Below are positions 55,527 through 64,000 of a stretch of DNA of 64,000 bases, piece by piece. The notes beneath the pieces are model-generated. The model did not search any database. It saw only the letters and a program-made list of their open reading frames with translations, and had not been told where the DNA came from. Source of the stretch: Pictodentalium vernedei (lineage: Eukaryota > Mollusca > Scaphopoda > Dentaliida > Dentaliidae); NCBI GenBank assembly GCA_031216915.1, contig CM062294.1, positions 163,697,455-163,761,454 of the forward strand, read 5' to 3'. Each line of letters opens with the position of its first letter. Position 1 is the first letter of the stretch. The translations under genes were made by a program, and so were the position numbers.

Positions 55527-56400
55527 TGATCAATTTCTGCAATGCTCACTTTCTTTTTTGGGCGAGTATATAATAAATGGGATAATTGTCGCTCGTAACC
55601 CACTTTCCATTATCTTGTCCTACTAAATGTTTTTCGTCCTTTTCTGCGACTTCTCCCAGTTATCATGAACAACCCAAGAACACCCAACGGTCTTGTAATA
55701 CATCACTGTAAAGCTTATTCATTCCCCTTTCCACTGATATCGGGTACTGTTGGATATGTTATGTGAATCAAATTTGATGTGGAAAAACGAAGATGAGTGC
55801 ATCGTTTTCGAAAAGCGAGTTGTGTACCTTGTTAATATTTATTTTCCATTATGGGGGCACGTCAGCATCGATTCAAAAATGCTACCAAATATCATTTTTC
55901 TTTCGATTTCACATCTTGTGCCGAGTACCTATGCGTTTCATTGGCTGATGCAGACAACTCCCGCTGCTCAAAGCGCTTAGGCAATGAACTACTTGGAATG
56001 CGAAACTCCATTGGGCCGTTGGAGCCTGGGATTAGGTTAGCCTTATAAGGGATAATAACTCCGATGTAGGGGATCTGTGGCGCCTCCTTGGCCAGATGCC
56101 CCGGAATAATGTCTCATGCAAGGAAGTTAATTAGTGTAAAGTTCTATCTCGAAATGACTCGAGTGGTTGTGACGTTATCTCGCGTTAAGTCTACAGTTTA
56201 TATATTATTATACGAGGAAGCCACACTTCAAGCCTAAACTGAAGATGTATACCGGAAAGACAAATTCTCGAACTTTTAAAAATAATCTCAGTGACAGTAT
56301 ACATTTTATACTGTATAGGGTTGGATTATAAGAATATAATTTCAACTTTCATATACATTTACAGAATGACATGTGGTCTTATCAATTATCTCGTGACTAT
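55527..56400. other. Gene-free stretch
   Basis: Nothing recognised. Confidence 0.5.
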
Positions 56401-56783
56401 TTAACCCTTTACCTAGTCCAAACATGGTCTGAAAGGCCGTATTTTAATTTTTTGGTTTGGTACGTCCTTTGAAAGGACGTACCAAACCAAAAAATTAAAA
56501 TGGGCCTTTCAGGCCATGTTTGGAAAACCCTTTACCCAACGAATCGGCCTCAACCGCCCGCATAATTTACGAATTGGGCAGTTCCAAAAGAATTTATTTT
56601 CCACAAAACAAAATCACGTGCCCCCCCCCCCCCCTCCCCATTGGAACGGGTTCGCCGAACTCATTCCAATGAGGCAATGAAGGATCACATGATTTGTTTT
56701 TGTTAAAGTTTTTTGAGAAAATGTACCAACTAAAAATATTTAAATAAAAACTTTTGATATTATGTGCGTTGTGTGAAGGGTTA
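56401..56783. mobile_element. TTAA MITE (family 2) with an adjoining palindrome
   Basis: TTAACCCTTTACCTA (56401-56415) is followed by a palindrome (56416-56523, CCAAACATGG...CCATGTTTGG, with CGTCCTTTGAAAGGACG centre). The same terminus appears again, AACCCTTTACCCAACG (56526), followed by the family 2 body (AATCGGCC, ATTGGAACGGG, GATCACATGAT) to GAAGGGTTAA at 56783. The palindrome seems to have inserted in the end of the MITE with duplication of about 13 bp. Confidence 0.65.
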
Positions 56784-56965
56784 AGGGATCAAACCGACCA
56801 GCATTATTCACAAAAACGCCTTTCAAATCCTTTCAAATTTTATTTTTCTATTTTTTTTTTCTTTTTGTCTCAAAAACATAGTATGATCCCACTTTAGATC
56901 TGAACGAGCTCATTCCAATGAGGGAGCCATAAGTTGCCCAGAAGCCATGTTTCTTCAGGCAAAAA
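56780..56965. mobile_element. Degenerate TTAA MITE, family 1 remnant
   Basis: Shares ACCGACCAGCATTATTCACAAA, TTTTTGTCTCAAAAACATAG and GAGCTCATTCCAATGAGG with family 1. The right terminus is lost. Confidence 0.6.
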
Positions 56966-57260
56966 ATAAAAATGTTCTGTTACAGATTCGCTCCCAGAGC
57001 ACTGAGTTTGCAAAACATTCGAACCATACTTTATGACCTTCCGTATAGTATGCTGCAGCCTGCAGCCCCCACCCCCACCCCACCAGGAGGCTACCACCAC
57101 CACCAAAAGATACTGGCTAAACACCCCTACTATAGAATTCAGACTATTTATATCTATTTCTGTCATTCAGACACGTATATATTTTAAAACTCATTTGATT
57201 TTACCAAACGCGAAACGCGCGTTGAAAATAAATTTGCTGCTAAAACATACACTATTGATA

Positions 57261-57652
57261 TTTATTTATTTATTTATTTATTTATTTATTGGTGTTTAGG
57301 TCACATACTTATGCACAATGGCTAATCGTGGCCGTGGCAGTTTTACGGGTTGAGGAAACTGGGGTACCCGGAGAGAACCACAGAGCATCGACGAGCAACT
57401 GTCAGTTCCTCAACATTCTAACTCTGTTCAAGCTCTGTTCAAGCTCCGCTCAAGCATGGTTACAGCGGTTGAAGACATGTGCACCATCGACGTGCAGTAC
57501 ATCTTGCTACACGGCGTCGCCGTGCTCCCATGTAGGCAACAGGGATAGAGTGCCTTGCTCAAGGATACAACATGGGTCGTGCCGGACGGGGTCGAACTCT
57601 GGACCTCTAGCATAGAAGTCCAACAGTCTACCACTGAGCCACCACGCTCCCG
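57261..57652 (-). mobile_element. tRNA-headed SINE (second head class), tail type A
   Basis: Thirteen-bp duplications with one mismatch, TACACTATTGATA (57248-57260) and TACGCTATTGATA (57653-57665). The body has a small local triplication CAAGCTCTGTT/CAAGCTCCGCT near 57428-57452. Same head class as 23635-24012. Confidence 0.92.
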
Positions 57653-57665
57653 TACGCTATTGATA

Positions 57666-58168
57666 AGCTATCGACTGAGTTGTTGTGTCAAACGAAAACA
57701 TCCACTCAGGAACGTCGGAGGGAGGCGGGGGGCTAAGTTGTCCTCTGTTGATATCTGCGTGGCGTTTAAATTTGCTAGATAAAATTGGACTAGTCTGGTT
57801 AACTGGTAGAGGGCTAGATAATTTTCCGTGGTCTGAAATTGTTTTTCAAAAATTGTTTTATTACAAATTATTGGAGAGTGCACACAGACACTCTCCAATA
57901 AGTTGCCTTAAAACAAATTTATATAAACAAAATATGTTTTGCATTTGACTGAATATGAAACATGAACAAGAAAAATGTCAGCTATTGCTCTGGTACCTCA
58001 TTTTTCTGAATGCGCTGATAGTGGCTTCTAGCACTCAACAGTTGGGCATCGAGTCGGACAACCTCTGGAGGTGAACACTTCTGTTCACCTTGAATAGGTA
58101 AGACCTACTATACGCGCTGCCTATCTGCTGAAAATAATCTGGAGAGAGTGTTCGTACATTGGGATATC
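57666..58168. other. Gene-free stretch with short hairpin
   Basis: Hairpin TTGGAGAGTGCACACAGACACTCTCCAA at about 57871-57899. No gene. Confidence 0.45.
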
Positions 58169-58283
58169 TAAGGCCCGTTACATACGTCGCACTGCCGTCG
58201 CGTCGAATTAAATTCCAGGTCAGTCAGGGGGGTGGAGGTGCATAGGTTTTCCAACTCCAATGATGGGGCAGTTGGGTTCTTGG

Positions 58284-58425
58284 CAGGGCTTATATTTCGA
58301 CGAGAATCCGAGAATCGATTCACGCAAGGATTCGAGCAACAAAACCAGCGAGCACCTCTGCTAGTATTTGTATGGAAACAATTGAGTCAGTTTAACCCTT
58401 TACCTAACATAAAGGGTTAAATCGG
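58284..58425. mobile_element. hAT-like MITE fragment containing a TTAA-element remnant
   Basis: CAGGGCTTATATTTCGACGAG matches the right end (in reverse) of 5758-6299, continues through GAATCGATTC and AGCACCTCTGCTAG, and reaches TTAACCCTTTACC at the same internal position. The TTAA element is almost wholly deleted here (CCCTTTACCTAACATAAAGGG). Confidence 0.75.
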
Positions 58426-58515
58426 AAACTCGATCGCATTCGCGCATAACCTCCTCTGCGCGAATGCGATCGAGTTTGATAACCTCATCTGCGCGAATGC
58501 GATCGAGATTCCGAT
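58426..58515. repeat. Inverted-plus-direct repeat cluster
   Basis: CTCGATCGCATTCGCGCA is followed by two direct copies of its complement TGCGCGAATGCGATCGAG (58456-58473, 58489-58506). Confidence 0.8.
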
Positions 58516-58593
58516 TCCACATCGATGAAAAGGTCTATTCGTTTCGGCGCCATTAACGGGTTATTGTTTTTACTGTTTTATATTAAGACAATA

Positions 58594-58949
58594 GGGGGTG
58601 CGGTGGCTCAGTAGGTAGAGGTGCAGGCTGCAAGCCGAGAGGTCCTCGGTTCGAAGCCCACCTGCGGCAATCGCGTTGTGTCCTTGGGCAAGACACTTCA
58701 CCCCCATTGCCCACGTGGGGGCACGGTGACGCTGTGTACTAAGGCGTACTGCACGTCGATGGTGCACCTGTCTTCAACCAATGCTAACCCTGCTTGTGTG
58801 GAGTTGGTATGTTGGGGAGCTGACAGTTGCTCGCCGTTGCTCGGTGGTTCTCTCCGGGTACTCCGGCTTCCTCCACCCGTCAAACTGTCACGGTCATGGT
58901 TAGCCATTGTGCAGAAATATGTGACCTTAAAACACAAATAAATAAATAA
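58594..58949 (+). mobile_element. Full-length tRNA-headed SINE, tail type A
   Basis: A perfect 12-bp duplication ATTAAGACAATA (58582-58593, 58950-58961). The head GGTGCGGTGGCTCAGTAGG...GAGAGGTCCTCGGTTCG carries A-box- and B-box-like blocks; the body has TGTGTCCTTGGGCAAGACAC and GCGTACTGCACGTCGATGGTG; the tail has TTAGCCATTGTGCAG and (TAAA)n. Reference copy for the family. Confidence 0.95.
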
Positions 58950-60117
58950 ATTAAGACAATAACATGGACGAATAAAACATAGTTTGGATCAATAAACTCT
59001 GCCCAAATGTAAGGAAATACGTGTACTATCGAATGCAGCCGGTAATAAGGGCGAAAGCTTGATATGTATTCATATTTTCGAGTTTTGAGTTCCCATCAAA
59101 ACTTGATGGGGAATTTTACCACAGATTTGAATGGGAAGAATCTGAACGTAGAGGGGTAGCCACAACGTTCAGATCGCTGAACTAGGGTCGCGGGGTGTAA
59201 ACAAAGTGATTTCCGTGTTCATCGCGTTGAGTTCTGTGCCAGCCAAATCAACTAGTTTTGTGAAATATCAAGTTTAAATTCGTAAAACCGATGTCGTCAT
59301 TCGAATTAACTGAAGGGGCAACCCCAGACGATGTTAAACGATGGAATATCGCAGGTTTACAGATTTTTTTTTACGGAGGCGAGGACTTGTTTTGAATGGC
59401 AGCAAGGACACGTGTGTTGCACCCCCGGAAGTTTTTTGAAAACAGTGCCCATGGCCACGGAGTAATGACACAGCGTGCATTCAAACACCATTCATGTCAA
59501 GAGGAACTCAGTTCGAAATAATGAAAGTTCTCGTACAATATTGCTTTTGCCTTAAACAAATGGTAACCTTGGCTAAATGTTTTTTTGTTTTTTTTTGGAA
59601 TTCTCACTAATGAACGTAATGGGGTCCGAAACATTTCACTCGCTCTCTTCTCCCATTGCTCACAAAGTGTTTTCTTGAAATGTTTACACCTCGCGACCTG
59701 TGACCATGCATAGATTAAACTCCAAGATGGTAGTTTCGAAAATGGCTTATAGAGGCGTGTGTCTGAGAGATTGTGGTGGTGTTTCTACGTTCTGCGCTCG
59801 GAAAAAAGATATATATATAAATGAATAAATAAAACGCATTTAAAAAACCTCGCATTTTTGGAAAGAGATGGGGGTGTTGGTTACATTATTCCTTTTACAT
59901 GGGTTTTGTGAAGAATCAAATAATGTCCGTGCACGATAAACTTCCTCAAGTCGGAATATGTAGAGTATTTTGCAGCACCCCTACACTGATCAGTCATCCA
60001 CTGAGTCCCCGCCCGCAAGTATAGAATACACCCTGATAAATTCGGGATTCATAGGTAAGACAATTGAATTCGACGCGATAAGAATGCGACGTCTGTATTA
60101 AAACACGAATAGTGAAT

Positions 60118-60180
60118 ATATATTTATTTATTGGTGTTTAAGACCACATACTTGTGCACACTGGCTCATTGTGACCACAA
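60118..60180 (-). mobile_element. SINE tail fragment (type A)
   Basis: TTATTTATTGGTGTTTAAG, CACATACTTGTGCACA and GGCTCATTGTGACC match the tail only. Confidence 0.75.
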
Positions 60181-60931
60181 CATAATAAAGTCCGGCCAAT
60201 CGTTTATATCCATGTTGCCCATATTAGAGGACTTCCACCCCAGGCATTGGAGACCGGGTCCTATTTTTCCAGTAAAATAAAGCTTGTTTACGACAGTAAA
60301 GAAACACTTCCCGGCTTCCCGTAGTTCCCACGGGGAACGAATTATGAATTAACACACGATTCTATTAACTGGAATTAAATTCGATACGACGGTAGTGCGA
60401 CGTCTGTAAAGGGCCTAAGAGACGATATATATAGGCCAGTGATGATTATTGAGGGCAGATCACTCATGGCTTTGTTCTTGGATATTTTGGTGAGTGTTTT
60501 CTGAGTTTACGAGAGTACGTTAGTCATTTATTCACTCTACGAGTGGTGACAAAAAATTCCCGAGCACCGATTGCGCATGCTCTAAAGACGTTGTTTATTT
60601 GACAAAACACATCGTCAGCTGCATAAAAGAAACAAGTGAACCCTGCTTTACCCGATAATTTAAGATGTCATTTCTGCTAACAATTCAACGTGTCTTTGAG
60701 CAGACACAAACGTCATTACCCTGGTGAAAACTGTCCTTTTCGAAGTGAAGCCCATCCGATTATCTCCTAGTCCTAACTAGGGTCCTCCGGTCGTTGCCTC
60801 CCTCAAGAAGATATTCCACCAGGCATAGTGCTGGGCCCGAGCTGCGGGAATGAAAACGGTAGGCTTTCGCAAGTTGGCCCCGATCGGAGTCGAACCTGGG
60901 TCATTGGAACCCAACCGCCTAGACATAAATT

Positions 60932-61035
60932 TAAAATGCCCCATATCTGGATATATGAACACGGATTAATCCGGATATGGGGCATTTTCTTTTTTGCATG
61001 CCCATATCCAGATCAATCCGTGTTCACATATATAT
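60932..61035. repeat. Inverted repeat cluster beside EGFR exon 1
   Basis: AATGCCCCATATCTGGAT pairs with ATCCGGATATGGGGCATT, and GAACACGGATT with AATCCGTGTTC. It ends about 45 bp downstream of the exon 1 donor. Confidence 0.75.
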
Positions 61036-61080
61036 TTTTCAGTCTAACACAGAAGTAAAGGTTTTGTTTTGGTTACGTAC

Positions 61081-61189
61081 CTTTCTCCGTTGATTTTATC
61101 TGGTTTGTCACTTTGTTTTTAAATTCCACGGCTACCAGGCATCCGAAAAACATTGAGGTCAAGCATATCTTCAACAGAAACGAAAACAT
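61081..61189 (-). CDS. EGFR: EGFR-like exon 1: start codon and signal peptide
   Basis: 109 coding nt from ATG at 61189, the first Met after an in-frame TAA about 50 nt upstream, to a consensus GTACGT donor in phase 1. It encodes MFSFLLKICLTSMFFGCLVAV, a basic-then-hydrophobic signal peptide, followed by EFKNKVTNQIKSTEK. The phase-1 end and final EK match human EGFR exon 1, which ends in ...EEKK at the same phase. The last G plus AG from exon 2 gives Glu before CPGT. The link to exon 2 rests on phase, motif and position; a transcript would settle it. Confidence 0.8.
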
Positions 61190-62497
61190 TTTGCACAAAA
61201 CAGAATATATATCTAGTCTTGGAATGTTAACAAAAAATATCTCAACTTATTGGAGGACAAATAACAGTCGTCGTTTCAACAATGTTGTTATTGAACACAT
61301 AGAAACCGTTTCAACCTGCATGACTAAAAAATTTGTTTCTGAAAGTTTATCACAATCGGTGAGCAACTTTCCATAACCATGGTAACAGGTTATTTGGGTT
61401 TGAGAGTTATAATTAGAATGCGATATTTACAGACTGATGCCAGTCGGTTCGGCAGGAGAGAAAGTTGAATGCAAACACGTGTTGAACAAATAACTGCAAT
61501 TTAATACCGCCACAAATAAATCTTTAGAAAACAAGTTATGTGGTGTGATAACGGAAAAACATTAAAAGGATGTCGGCCAAAGAAAGAGTGGGAAGATGTG
61601 AAGGTAGAGACCGGATGTTTATGGTTAAAGCAGGGCTCATTTTTCTGTTTTCAGATTCATCGGGTTTAGGCCTACAGTGACCTCGGGAGTGGTTCCACGT
61701 CCAACAGCACGTAACGTTGGTTCAACATGGTAAAATAAAAACAAAGTGGCATGCGTGGTTGATTGAAGTCGGTCAAAGTAGGAGCGATGTGGTAGTTCAT
61801 TATTTGAGTTCGGAGATGGTATTTGCAGAATAGTCAGTTTACAAAATGTTGTCACTTTCAGGATCTATGGCTACATTCTGAAAGCACCCTATAGATATCA
61901 AACCAGTTTAGCGTCCTATAATTTGCGAAACGTCTCTGCCGTTGTACCTTAGGTCCTCCTAGACGCAATGGTGTAGCACGAGGGGTGGGGGTGGGAATAT
62001 TGCTATAATATGTCCCCTCGCCTCAGATTTAAAAAAAATGTCCACTCATAGTACCGGTAACAGTAATTCCAACTTTGACCCAGTAGGTGGACAATGTGAA
62101 CATGGGTTAATGTCCCCTACAAATATCGTAGAGAAACAGTTGGATTTTATTTTAATCAACATTAAGATTTACTGAAAGCACTGAGGCCACATATTCACTT
62201 ATGAGCTTAAAATTTCAAACAATTCAGGGGCAGGTTCCCAGACCTTAACGAACGAGAGGGTGCACCCTTTCTGTGCTCTTCCCAGCTTTTGCCTGCCGCA
62301 GTCGCGGGTAACCTTCAGTCGTTGAGGTCCATAAAACTCACTTATTACCCGCCCTGAAAAACCCTGGCGACACCACTGGACCCTCCCTCGGATCATCACT
62401 AAACTTAGCATGTCTTGTCACCTCATCCCAAAGAGTGTCACTGGATGCTGGGGTTTCCATACCGGGGAGGCAAAAGGATGTAATCAGGTCAAAAGTG
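61190..62497 (-). promoter_or_regulatory. Presumed 5' UTR and promoter flank of the EGFR-like gene
   Basis: Position only: this is the upstream flank of the start codon. It is free of recognised mobile elements for about 1.3 kb, unlike the rest of the window, which would fit a conserved regulatory region. I see no convincing TATA box or initiator and cannot place the transcription start. Non-coding upstream exons are possible. Confidence 0.35.
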
Positions 62498-62505
62498 GTA
62501 AAAAT

Positions 62506-62690
62506 CAAGCCTGGAAATAAGCAGACTGTCATTTGAAGAATGAGCTTCCCTCAGTCTGAATTCAGGTCTCAAGTCTGAACAGAATGAGATACCCAGAAGA
62601 TAAATTGTCCCACGATATGGGATAGCATCAGCAAATTCACCATCTGGGAACCTCATTCTGCAAATGACAGTTTGCTTATTTCCAGACCTG
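62506..62690. mobile_element. hAT-like MITE, 8-bp TSD
   Basis: Ends CAAGCCTGGAAATAAGCAG and (reverse) CAGGTCTGGAAATAAGCAA; perfect GTAAAAAT duplication (62498-62505, 62691-62698). Same family as 16439-16691. Confidence 0.85.
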
Positions 62691-62698
62691 GTAAAAAT

Positions 62699-63225
62699 GC
62701 GTCATTTTCGTCTAAAAATCATCTACCCTATCCTTGGTCTGGCGGGACAGCTCGTAGCCTATCAGAAATTAACCATGGAATCTTTATTTTAGTTTTGATC
62801 TACGAAAAGGACTTCACAGTTTTCATTCAACGCGTGAGATAATCGGGGGTATTATGGAGTTTAGGTATCAAGGGTGTAGACGCGGGTCGTGAGGGTCTTA
62901 CAACCCCATCAGTATCCTCTCTGTGCAACCCCACCCATCTCCGACCCCAATATATAGACAGTCGAAAGTTTAGGCCATTGTTTATTTAAATTAAACCTTT
63001 CTGTTATGCTTTTGGTTATCAAAGAATACGTATTTTCATATTTTACAATACTAATTGAACTGTGGCATTTTTAGCCTACTAGAAATTTCATGTATATATA
63101 TTATATCTCACGTGGTTTCACTTCCCCTGACTGGCTGAGAGGTGATATACCTTTCTAAACATAATCGTGCACTATTCCATTGTCCCACACACGTTCTAAA
63201 AATAGCGGCGGAATACTCTGAATAG
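62699..63225. other. Gene-free stretch
   Basis: Nothing recognised. Confidence 0.5.
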
Positions 63226-63237
63226 TCTAGGACGTTC

Positions 63238-63555
63238 TTATTTATTTATATACTGGGGTTTAACGACACTTTCGACAGCCAGGGTCACCTCGTGTCAGAC
63301 AGTTTTACGAGTGGAGGAAGACCGAGTACCCGGTGAGTACTACCGAGCAACGGCGGGCAACTCCACACAATCAGGGTTAGCATTGGTTGAAGACAAGTGC
63401 ACCATCGACGTGCAGTACGTCTTAGTACACGGCGCCATCGTGTCCCCACGTCGGCAATCGGGATTAAATGCCTTTCCCAGCGACATAACGCAGTTACCTC
63501 TAATGGGGATCGAACCATGCAAATGCTGTAACCACCGAGCCACTGTGCTCCAGAC
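63238..63555 (-). mobile_element. tRNA-headed SINE, tail type B
   Basis: Twelve-bp duplications with one mismatch, TCTAGGACGTTC (63226-63237) and TCTAGGGCGTTC (63556-63567). Head on the reverse strand: GCACAGTGGCTCGGTGG. Tail through GGCTGTCGAAAGTGTCGTTAA. Part of the body is deleted. Head class as in 5530-6453. Confidence 0.9.
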
Positions 63556-63592
63556 TCTAGGGCGTTCAACTGACAAACAACAACGCGCCCTT

Positions 63593-63831
63593 TTAACCCT
63601 TTACCCAACGCAGACGATATCAAAATTTATTATTTGAAATATCATTTTTTCAAATTTTTCAAAAAATTTCATTAAAACCATATCATGTGACCCCTCGTTG
63701 GAACGAGCTCGTTCCAGCGAGGGGTCACATGATATGGTTTTGTTGAAATTTTTTGAAAAATAATATTTTTTCAACTGCTGAATTTGCATATTACGCGGCG
63801 GATGCGGCCGATTCGTTAGGAAAAGGGTTAA
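63593..63831. mobile_element. TTAA palindromic MITE, family 2
   Basis: TTAACCCTTTACCCAACGCAG...TCGTTAGGAAAAGGGTTAA; central palindrome with CATGTGACCCCTCGTTGGAA arms and a GAGCTC centre. Differs from family 1 in the subterminal sequence. Confidence 0.88.
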
Positions 63832-63960
63832 GAGATTTCTTCCAAACTCTATTTCGTTATTTCCAAGTTGAATAATGAAAATGATTCTTTTGGGTAAGGT
63901 GACAACAGACAGTGTCCTTAGAATTGGATTCCTCATGGGTAGCGAGGTTCTTCATCGGTT

Positions 63961-64000
63961 TGTTTGATATAATATATTATTTGTTTGATATAATATATTA
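63961..64000. repeat. Short tandem duplication at window edge
   Basis: TTTGATATAATATATTA is repeated directly with a period of about 21; it may continue beyond the window. Confidence 0.7.

Larger units (their letters stand above)
58172..60415. mobile_element. Harbinger-like non-autonomous element (2.2 kb), composite
   Basis: Roughly 45-50 bp inverted ends, GGCCCGTTACATACGTCGC and (reverse) GGCCCTTTACAGACGTCGC, continuing through ACTGCCGTCG and GAATTAAATTCCAG. They are flanked by TAA trinucleotides (58169-58171, 60416-60418). A 3-bp TWA target and GGNCNNTNACA-type ends are typical of PIF/Harbinger. It carries a hAT-like fragment (58284), a SINE (58594-58949) and a SINE tail (60118). No transposase recognised. 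A third partial end lies near 60070-60105. Confidence 0.75.
9207..61189 (-). other. EGFR: Gene model: EGFR/ErbB-family receptor tyrosine kinase, 5' half
   Basis: Six exons spread over 52 kb splice into one open frame of 974 nt. It encodes a signal peptide, receptor L domain 1 and the beginning of the furin-like cysteine-rich domain 1, in the order seen in EGFR/ErbB receptors. Every junction has GT-AG and matching phase: 1 after exons 1-4, 0 after exon 5, 2 after exon 6. The codons created at junctions match the family (for example exon 2/3 gives LQ-E-IS, like LQEI in human EGFR). Such receptors sit in the plasma membrane, bind EGF-like ligands through the L domains and signal via a cytoplasmic kinase. 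L2, the second cysteine-rich region, the membrane segment and the kinase are not in the window. Intron sizes are about 17.5, 4.1, 19.3, 6.1 and 4.0 kb, then an open-ended intron 6. Confidence 0.9.

Noticed and set aside
58594..58949. tRNA gene at the start of the SINE (and the other SINE heads)
   Set aside because: The cloverleaf is degenerate, it is fused to the SINE body, and target duplications bound the whole unit. It is a SINE head, not a tRNA gene.

Overview
This is a eukaryotic, animal genomic window. It contains spliced exons with GT-AG introns, non-LTR retrotransposons, tRNA- and 5S-headed SINEs, a Tc1-type transposon and dense MITEs. Nothing bacterial (operons, Shine-Dalgarno sites, CRISPR) is present. 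The repeat mix and the gene's divergence from vertebrates suggest a marine invertebrate (deuterostome or lophotrochozoan). I cannot name the species from sequence alone.

The one host gene I can support is the 5' half of an EGFR/ErbB-family receptor tyrosine kinase on the minus strand. Six exons run right to left: signal peptide (61189-61081), first receptor L domain (43604-43218), the end of that L domain (39106-38960), then three exons of the first furin-like cysteine-rich region (19642-19565, 13503-13382, 9337-9207). All internal junctions are GT-AG and the phases match (1,1,1,1,0, leaving in phase 2), giving 974 coding nt. The rest of the ectodomain, the transmembrane segment and the kinase must lie beyond position 1. 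Introns total about 51 kb and are built largely of mobile elements, several ending about 45-55 bp from an exon.

Layout by position. 1-9.2 kb (intron 6): a 2.9-kb palindromic element with 6-bp target duplications and AG...CT termini (Polinton-like ends), a SINE carrying a hAT-like element that itself carries a TTAA MITE, and a poly-G/poly-C hairpin MITE. 9.3-13.4 kb (intron 5): a foldback element whose inverted ends are minisatellites. 13.5-19.6 kb (intron 4): TTAA palindromic MITEs, SINEs and a 1.5-kb hAT-like element. 19.6-39 kb (intron 3): a 5S-headed SINE, a tandem array split by two LINEs (24630-28074 and 28552-33557), and several hAT-like MITEs. 39-43 kb (intron 2): related 720-bp hAT-like elements. 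43.6-61 kb (intron 1): a second 5S-headed SINE, more MITEs, a decayed Tc1 transposon and a Harbinger-like composite. 61.2-64 kb: presumed 5' flank of the gene, with three more MITEs/SINEs.

Apart from the receptor, everything recognised is mobile DNA. The main patterns are nested insertions that can be ordered in time, SINEs that mix 5S and tRNA heads with two tails around one body, and an apparent family of Polinton-like ends.
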